From Wallemia ichthyophaga EXF-994 (Eukaryota; Basidiomycota; Wallemiomycetes; Wallemiales; Wallemiaceae), in NCBI RefSeq assembly GCF_000400465.1, contig NW_008806280.1, positions 124,001 to 188,000 on the forward strand: a stretch of DNA of 64,000 bases, read 5' to 3'. Below are positions 57,074-64,000 of the stretch, one piece after another (position 1 is the stretch's first letter; each line of letters opens with the position of its first letter). Both the position numbers and the translations under genes were made by a program. The notes under the pieces are model-generated. The model was not told the DNA's origin and ran no database searches. It worked only from the letters and a program-made list of their open reading frames with translations.

Positions 57074-58725
57074 TCACACATATCTTCTCCCTTCTTGCAG
57101 CTTGCTAATGATGGTGGGATGTTCATATTTCCAATATGATCCATCTGGGTAAGTATATTTTTCGATCGATTCCTGATGCATTTCGATGCTATTGTGGGAA
57201 TGTGAGACTAGCAATGGGAATCCAAAACAACCCACCTATATCCACAACTTTTGTCCAGAGGTGCATTATATCTGCCATGTGAATTGACGCTTACCGGATA
57301 CTTGAAGTGTTCGTGTAGATGGTCGACCCACTCGACAACGTTGCGATCGAATGTGGGTGCTATGGAAATGAAATCGATCATGGACAAGTGAACAACGTAT
57401 TCACACAACCCGACACCACCAGCATGAGGACATACTTGAGAGTATTGAGTGTTAGTGAAGTGCGAGATTGAGGCTGAAACGATTTTGCCTACCTGGTACA
57501 CCGAACTTGGCAGCCAACAGCATCACTGCTAGGCATTCATTAACTCCAGCGAGACGACATGCATCTATTTGGAGAACATCTATAGCTCCTGCTTGAAGAA
57601 GCTGCTTGAATAGAACCCTGTTTGCGCAGTGTTCTCCAGTAGCTACTCCGATTCCGATATCTTTCAACCCTTTGCGTATTCTAGCATGACCCAAGACATC
57701 ATCAGGCATTGTGGGTTCTTCAATGAACCATGGTTTACATTGCTCGAGTTTCTTGACGTACGCTATAGCCTCTTCGACATCCCAAACTTGGTTTGCATCA
57801 ATCATTAAGACGTTGCCTGTGAATCAACGTGAGCAGGATAGACCAATTGCTTCTCAACTCACCAGTGGGACCTGCATTCTTCCCTTCAATAGTCTTAGCG
57901 TGTACCCGCTTATCCTTGTTCTGATACTGAGGATCGTCGATGATATCTCTGATCACCTTGGCTCGAGCCAAGTCATCATCCACTGAAACGCCGACTTTAA
58001 GTTTAAAATGGTTGAAGCCAAGATCGAGTGCCTCTTTTGTGAGTCTCTGAACCTTGTCGGTGGTGTAACCCATCCAACCGACACTAGTAGAATAAGCTCT
58101 TAAACCTTCTTGTAAAGCTCTTTTCTCGCGCTCAGTTTTGGTTGACTGCCTCTCGTGCAGCATTTGGACAGCTTCTTCAGGTGTAAGAGCATCGCTGAGG
58201 TATTTGAGAGAGCTACACTTGACAATCTCTTCAGGAGTCATGTCAACGATAAGCTTCCACAGAGGCTTATTGCGAGATCTAGCGTACATATCCCAAACAG
58301 CATTGGCTACAGCCCCAGTCGCAAGATGAATAACACCCTTTTCTGGACCAATCCATCGAAGTTGACTGTCTGAGGTCAGAAGCTCCCACATAGCACCCAT
58401 GTCAGAGAAAAGGCTCTCTATAGGCATACCGACGAGCTTATCTGAGAGCTGTTTGATAGCTTCGATGACTATATCGTTTCCTTTACCGATAGTGAAAGTC
58501 ATTCCAAATCCTTTGAGGGTATCAGAGGCAGCAGCATTAGAATCAGCATTGGGAGTAGTATTGAGGATGACATAAGCAGCAGAGTAATTGCAATCAGTGT
58601 TCATTGCGTCAGTGCCATCGCTGAGACGCGGTTGAGATAAGAGGGAGATGTGTAGGAACAACGCACCCAGAGAGAGAGGTGGGAAAGCGAATATCGTGAG
58701 TAGAATAGCCAGTAATAATAGACAT
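57074..58725 (-). CDS. L-galactonate/L-fuconate dehydratase (enolase superfamily)
   Basis: Exons 58725-58667, 58620-57863, 57816-57493, 57434-57236, 57188-57074; 484 residues. Motifs of the mandelate-racemase subgroup: [19 protein letters not shown] joined over intron 1, [30 protein letters not shown] (Lys base), [28 protein letters not shown] (metal Asp/Glu), [11 protein letters not shown] and [14 protein letters not shown] (catalytic His). It ends [20 protein letters not shown]. The [12 protein letters not shown] loop before the first metal ligand is typical of the fungal enzymes, which remove water from L-galactonate in D-galacturonate (pectin) breakdown; mammalian relatives use L-fuconate. 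Substrate therefore remains between these two. Confidence 0.94.
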
Positions 58726-59057
58726 GCTTGTGATAATGATGGTTGAGGTTCCTGTCGATTGCGCTTAAATAGGCGGTGCTTCGTGGCATCATTCGACCGA
58801 GAGATAATCGGGGTTGATTAAGGGCTGAATTGAATTATAATCTTGATTTTGCGAACGATAGGATTTAATTTGATATTTAATAGCAGATGATATCTGCTGG
58901 AGTCGGTTGAATGATGGGACGAAGAGGTAGCAGCCAGTAAGGAGTAATCTATGACATTGAAATGACGCAGTACTACTCAATGAGCACGATAAGAATTTGA
59001 ATAATCGTACGACATCGTTGCTCTCTTGAACATAACACATCACAGTGAATTAGAATT
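58726..59057. other. Divergent intergenic region, dehydratase / SWP1
   Basis: 332 bp with no supported gene; it must contain the promoters of both divergent genes. AT-rich tracts (for example 58830-58880) but no recognised element. Confidence 0.5.
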
Positions 59058-59902
59058 ATGAAATTTATTTTGGTAGCTATAGCCGCGTTAATCGCTAATA
59101 CCGTGGCTACTATCGACTTAGTCAAAACACGTATCCACGGTGTGGATGAATTGGGTTCGGATGTCCATCACTCGTCTTTTGGCAGCAGCGTGCAGTTGGA
59201 GCGAGACGCGAATGTGCAATACACCTTCTACACAGCTGCAGATGGAGACACAGTCACACCACACAAATCCATCATCAGCTTCATCGATTACGCAACTGGG
59301 CAGTACTGGGAAGACGTCGTTAGTATTCGAGATTCTGATGGCAGGGGTAGATACACGTTGAGAACAGTCAAATTCCCACTCAAAGCGAGCAACTGTCTTG
59401 TTAGGTTGTTCGTCGCAGCCAATGGCGAAAGCAGCGCATTTGATATTGGCACGCTTTCTTTTTCTGAAGACGCAGCAGCGGAAACAACAACCGAAAGCAA
59501 GACACCAGAAAAATCTATCCTTGCACCACTCCCTGAGATAACACACACATTCAAAACTGAACCAAAACATACACCTCTAGCTATCAGTGGGTTGGCTGCT
59601 ATATTCATCAATGGATTACCTTTGCTTGTGCTTCTAGGAGCTGTAAGTTAAGCGTGTGATGTTTAATCTCAACTAACGTAACACCCCCTCAGATATCATA
59701 CATCCCGCTCAACCTCAGACAATCTCACAGCAATCTCGCTTTCATTGGCACTATAATAGCCTTTGAAGGTCTCCTGCTTACATACTGGGTCAAGCTGACA
59801 CTATTTCAATTCATACCATTCGCTGTGCTCAACGGTCTTGCTCTCTTCGTATCGGGAAATCGAGCTTTAAGAGTATTAAAGAAGAGGCGCGAGGTAGCGT
59901 AA
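59058..59902 (+). CDS. SWP1: Ribophorin II/Swp1-like oligosaccharyltransferase subunit
   Basis: Non-catalytic subunit of the ER oligosaccharyltransferase for N-glycosylation. Exons 59058-59642 and 59693-59902; 264 residues. A signal peptide (MKFILVAIAALIANTVA) is followed by a lumenal beta-rich domain, then FKTEPKHTPLAISGLAAIFI and three predicted transmembrane helices (NGLPLLVLLGA, LAFIGTIIAFEGLLLTYW, FIPFAVLNGLALFVSGNRAL), ending with a basic cytosolic tail. The size and the C-terminal three-helix layout fit fungal Swp1. The call rests mainly on topology and the C-terminal region. Confidence 0.8.
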
Positions 59903-59958
59903 AACATTTGTATTTCATTTACTCAAAATGCATTGATACTCTTCTCACCGCACTTTCA

Positions 59959-60762
59959 ATGTCCACTTGGAGAACAATCGCAGCGCTGCCGGAGCATCTG
60001 CAGCCAGTCGGCAGTGAAACTATAGACAGACTGCGATTCATGCATCTCATCGAATATGCCAAAACACAAAAGAGAACTGGCTGGCTGAGAAGTGGCGTGA
60101 ATGGTGCAGAGAGTATCAGCGACCATATGTGGAGAATGTCGATAATGAGTTTGGTGTGTGCTGACGAACGCATCGATCACATCAAGTAGGCTGCTATCAT
60201 TACACTTAGGCCATTTCTAATGCCCCCTTAGAGCTTCGCAGATGGCCATAGTCCACGATATAGCTGAATGCATGTGAGGATGGCCTGATTAGCAAAAAAT
60301 ATTGGCCTCGCTTACTCTTCCTCTTTATAGTGTCGGTGACATAGCCCCTTCTGATAACATAACAAAACCAGTGAAGAATAATCTTGAAAGGGTGCGTTAC
60401 ATTTACGTCGTGCCATAATCTCACCAGCCTCATAGCAAGCTATGAATGACATAGTGCATAAATATCTCCATGGAAGTTATCAGGCGAGATACTTGATGGC
60501 TATTTGGGAGGTGAGTGTTCAAAACACTCATTGCGTCATTCACATTACGCAGGAATACGAGCAGCAGTCTTCCGCTGAATCCACCTTTGTCAAAGATCTC
60601 GACAGACTTGAAATGTGTCTGCAGGCATTCGAATACGAAAGGATACAAAACATCAATCTAAACGGTTTTTATACATCACTAGAAAGCATTAAAAACGATC
60701 AAGTAAGAATATATGCGGAGCTGCTGATCCAAGAAAGGAAACATTTGTTCAATATTACTTGA
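59959..60762 (+). CDS. HD-domain 5'-deoxynucleotidase (HDDC2/Ygk1 type)
   Basis: Exons 59959-60185, 60232-60273, 60331-60391, 60436-60510, 60553-60762; 204 residues. Metal-dependent nucleotidase removing phosphate from deoxynucleoside 5'-monophosphates. HD-domain residues are in place: ESISDHMWRMSIMSLVC (first His), MAIVHDIAECIVGDIAP (His-Asp pair) and STFVKDLDRLEMCLQAFEYE (later Asp). Introns are 42-57 nt and one exon is 42 nt. Only 6 bp separate its stop from that of the Vps3-like gene on the other strand. Confidence 0.95.
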
Positions 60763-60768
60763 TAGCAT

Positions 60769-63657
60769 CTACTTATCATTCCCGTCGACTTGATTGGCGT
60801 CATCGATTGCCTCCTCTATAATAGCCCCAGCTTCCCGTGTGGCTAACCATGCCTCTTCTGTCTTTGTGAGATTTTCTGCAGCTGCTACACCCTTTAATAT
60901 ACTAAGTTCACGTTTCTTGTGTTCTGTGCGACGAAGTTGACGGAGCATAAAGTCCTTGATGGAGATGAGTGGTGTGTCATTGGGAATTCTCGGTAGAGTC
61001 TGCTACTGTTAGCTCAACAAGTGCCGTCAATATTCAGCCTACCTCTAAGAAATTGAGATGCAAAGCTTGTGATCCTAGTAATGATGCTATCTCAGCAGAA
61101 AACACATCTCCATCAGCCATATAAACGTCCAATAAGATCCGCAAGAGGTGGCTTCGTAAAGGCGGCGCCACTGCCACCATTGAAGTGCGTGCCAGAGCAA
61201 CGAGCCAACAGTTGGAGAGGTGCGAATTGTCTATGCACTTTCTCGCCAAGCTACCGCTCAATATATAACCAGGAAAGGCGCAATAATGCTGCGATGTAAA
61301 TGTGTCTCTCAAGTTCCTTGCTAGTATATTTAAAGCTGCACTATGTTGCTCGAGCTGTGAATGGGCGTTAGCATGAGGTTGTCACACTTGCATGCTAAAC
61401 ACTTACCTTTCCAAGAATTACAGCCTTCTCGAATAACAACGTGCTCTCAGTGAAAGGGTGTAAAGCTGTTTCAATAGAATTCCAGTCAAGGTCGCTGGCC
61501 ATCTGTAAAAAAAGGAGTAATTTGAGACGAGAGATGATAGCATTCTTGGTCATTGGAGAGATTTCAGTGGTATCCAAAACTGCTGTGACATATTGAGCGT
61601 ATGACTGATCGTGCTTCTGCAACTTGTACTCCTCAATCAATCTCCACATATCCCCACTTATGTTACTGTCCTTCAATGCTTCGACGACATTCCCAATGAG
61701 CATGTCAAGAAGAGCCTGTCGCATTCCCGTATCTTCTCTGTTGCGCGCCAAGACGAGAATCTCAAGGTACTCCTGCTCAGCCACCTTGTCAGTCCGCCCA
61801 AGGGCTTCAAGTAATATTCCTTCGTCGATCGAAGTTCGCGGATGAGACGACAGCACTTGCAGACCAGCATTCCTGTCATACAAAATGAGCCATAAGCCGT
61901 ACTCAAGTAATAGATCCGCCTCTTCGACTCTGTTCAACAGCCGTATGATATCCCTAAGTGGATCAACCACGTCCTTATCAACGATTGTTTGTTCAATAAA
62001 TCTTTTGTGTATTTTGATAGCCTCTTTGATGTCTCCATGAGATTCATAGAGGCGGGATAGTGCAGCGTATCTGCCATATCTGGTGAACCAAGGCTCAGCA
62101 ATGGGTAGCAAGATGTTGTTGGAATTGTTTATAAACACGTTCAAAGCATTCCTATCTTTATCCGACCTCTCAGCAAATATAATAGCCAAGCACGTATCTA
62201 AAATCATGTCTGTATATGACTCTGATTCATGATAAGTCGCCTGCCTTGCTCGCCTCCTCCGTCTATGCTCCTTGCTGAGACATTCAAGTAGCATGCTTCT
62301 TGCATTTTCCATCAATGAGTCGTAAAGTTGTCGAACTGGCTCGTCGCTCTCAACGTTTAAATACGGCGAGTAGTTTTTTTCAAGATTGCCAACGATAAGG
62401 TCTTTTATTGTACGAGGTATATTTTCAATAAGATTGGCAATCCCCAAAGGAATCTTGACAAACTCATCCGGGTCGAATAAACCAGCGGTGAGGTCAGGAA
62501 ACCAGCTGAGGATGAGGCGAATGTCACATTGGGATTTAGAGAATAGAGCAGAGGCATCACTGAAGGATGTCGATCTAAATAGCTGGAGGGCTGCGTAAAG
62601 GTGAATGTAGTAACTTTCGAGTGAATCTGTAGGCAGACTGTTGGCGAGAGATAACGCCTGCTGTCTGGCGTTGTCGTTCTCCATATCCAGGAGGTATATT
62701 GATTGGTCGAAGATTGAGGGAGGAATGAAAGCGTGTATGCTGCCAGTGTCAGTTGCCAAGATGACTTGGGTCGATTCAAGCTGGGAAGAGGAGTTTGAAG
62801 GGCGGTTTGAAGCGTTTGAGTAGTCTACAGAGGTATTCAACAAAGGAAAAGAAACAAAGTGTAGCTGATTGGGTATTGATTGAGGAATGCTTAGACCGAG
62901 TGGAGTGGATTGGAGGAACATGGGATGTAAATGAGATAGGGATAGAGAATGAATAAGAGAATGTGTAATTGTGGAGTGGATCTGCAGAGTGTTGTTGCTC
63001 AGAAGGGTGAATAAGTGAGGGGATTGGTGCACAATGGATTTTATGGTTGAAGGGAATTGAAGAGGGCCGTGTTTGGGTTCACCAGAGTACGAGTCGATGA
63101 AGACACCAACAGCACCCAAATCGTTATGCGTAATCATTAAAAACTCGTCAGCGTCATCGATAGAGGTGATGGACGGAGAGCCTTCAAAGGGCAATAAGGG
63201 GAGGAGTACGGAGTTAGTGAGGTTGAGGAGGCTATACGTGTTTGCAGTATCAGCCAAGCAAATGACGTCATTGTTTATAGCTGAGTCTAAGTGAAGAGAA
63301 GGCAAAGGTAGTTCGTTGATGACGGTGAGTCTTGGACTGAGTTTGAGACGACCGATGCTGGACTGTCTGATGACTACGATTGAGTTGCTAGATTGAAGGA
63401 GTTTAATAACGTTTCTGATATTTGATTTCTGTGGGTTGTAGCCGTTCAAGTGGTATAAGACACCATCTGTATCGAGCATAACGAGCGAATTGTTGAATTG
63501 TAGAATCTGTTTAGGCGTAAAATCGAGGTTGATGTTATTGTACGTGTTATGCCTATAAGACTGGAATTGAAGCTGATTGGTCGATCCAACAATCAGCGAA
63601 TCATCTGCAAGCTGGGTCAGGGATGCAGAGGATGTAGCAATAGAACCGACTAAAATG
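60769..63657 (-). CDS. Vps3/Vps39-type (TGFBRAP1-like) vacuolar tethering protein, start unresolved
   Basis: CORVET/HOPS-type subunit guiding endosome or vacuole fusion with Rab GTPases. Exons from about 63657 to 61407, 61354-61043, 60999-60769; about 930 residues. N-terminal beta-propeller (CNH) strands such as TQLADDSLIVGSTNQLQFQS and LVMLDTDGVLYHL; a helical repeat region with HGDIKEAIKIHKRFIEQT and DLLLEYGLWLILYD; then LNILARNLRDTFTSQHYC, the family's 'AxxYC' element, and LPRIPNDTPLISIKDFMLRQ. No C-terminal zinc cysteines are present, favouring Vps3/TGFBRAP1 over Vps39. The frame is open upstream of ATG 63479 into clear propeller sequence, but no in-frame ATG exists there before a stop near 63675, so a spliced first exon (acceptor ccattttag near 63658) probably exists. 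Confidence 0.85.
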
Positions 63658-63694
63658 GTACAAGATATTTATTGGTTTCGTTGTGTTTGTGAAA

Positions 63695-64000
63695 TTATTC
63701 AGCTTGAATGGCTTGAGCATCTGATGGTCGTTGGTTGTTAAGCCATACGCTATATTGCTGCCTATGTAACGCTTGAATTACATCTTGGTGCTTTATAGAC
63801 TCTCTAAACTTAGGTTCCATCAGTAAATCCAAGTTGTGTAAGCAGTGCGGGTATGTTATGAATTTGATGTATTCGGGACTATTTATAAAGATCAGCTGGT
63901 TTATCTAAAACACCTTAAATTACCCACTCCCTCCAATAATTCAGGTACTTAATATATTTTATAAACTCCGGCTTATCAAAGTACCCTTGCTGGGCTAATG
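63695..64000 (-). CDS. MED31: Mediator subunit 31 (MED31/Soh1), 5' part outside the window
   Basis: Two visible exons: 64000-63928 (continuing beyond the edge) and 63878-63695, with a 49-nt intron. The spliced product reads LAQQGYFDKPEFIKYIKYLN, then YWRDPEYIKFITYPHCLHNL and DLL, the hallmark of MED31, a small conserved subunit of the RNA polymerase II Mediator complex. The C-terminus continues QALHRQQYSVWLNNQRPSDA and stops at 63695. Too short per frame to show as a long open frame. Its stop is only about 40 bp before the Vps3-like coding frame on the same strand. Confidence 0.93.

Noticed and set aside
1-64000. CRISPR array, prophage or bacterial-type operon
   Set aside because: All genes are eukaryotic with spliceosomal introns; no regularly spaced repeats were seen.

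Overview
The window is nuclear DNA from a fungus with a very compact genome, most likely a basidiomycete. About 36 protein genes fill 64 kb. They are split by many tiny introns of 40-60 nt with gtgag/gtaag/gtgcg donors, ctaac/ctgac-like branch sites and cag/tag acceptors, and are separated by gaps often below 100 bp. Fungal markers are a class V myosin-motor chitin synthase, a velvet regulator, isocitrate lyase and a fungal-type L-galactonate/L-fuconate dehydratase. Gene density and intron size would suit a Wallemia-like lineage, but that is inference. Gene models were spliced by hand; where exon sums are given they are multiples of three. I saw no tRNA, rRNA or CRISPR, and no intact transposon.

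Left part (1-20 kb): 3' end of a TFIIIA-like zinc-finger gene; a 1.2 kb gene-free stretch with a decayed repeat; the six-exon chitin synthase; a velvet-domain regulator; isocitrate lyase; a short-chain dehydrogenase; Pol5; and a huge charged-helix protein.

Middle (20-43 kb): a LEA2-type membrane protein; nucleolar and RNA genes (Dbp4, a WW/FF splicing factor, Noc1, Kin17); mitochondrial glycine decarboxylase P-protein; a carnitine-type carrier; Ran; a membrane-anchored SH3 protein; an MFS transporter divergent from a secreted GH31 glucosidase; and a 62-residue two-exon gene.

Right part (43-64 kb): casein kinase 1, XAP5/FAM50, cysteinyl-tRNA synthetase, small unknown proteins, a SAGA SCA7 protein (Sgf73-like), tafazzin, GPN1, Vps51, Lsm4 and Bud32. 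Then comes a second gene-free stretch (55.6-57.1 kb) carrying a diverged copy of the repeat seen at 1.1-1.6 kb, followed by a sugar-acid dehydratase, Swp1/ribophorin II, an HD-domain nucleotidase, a Vps3/Vps39-type tether and the 3' part of MED31.

Themes: ribosome and RNA biogenesis (TFIIIA, Pol5, Dbp4, Noc1, Lsm4, XAP5, WW/FF), vesicle tethering (Vps51, Vps3-like) and carbon use (isocitrate lyase, GH31/MFS pair, dehydratase). The most unusual points are the paired, collinear, gene-free repeats whose differences are mostly transitions at CpG sites, and several genes that overlap or nearly touch, notably VPS51 with GPN1 and LSM4.
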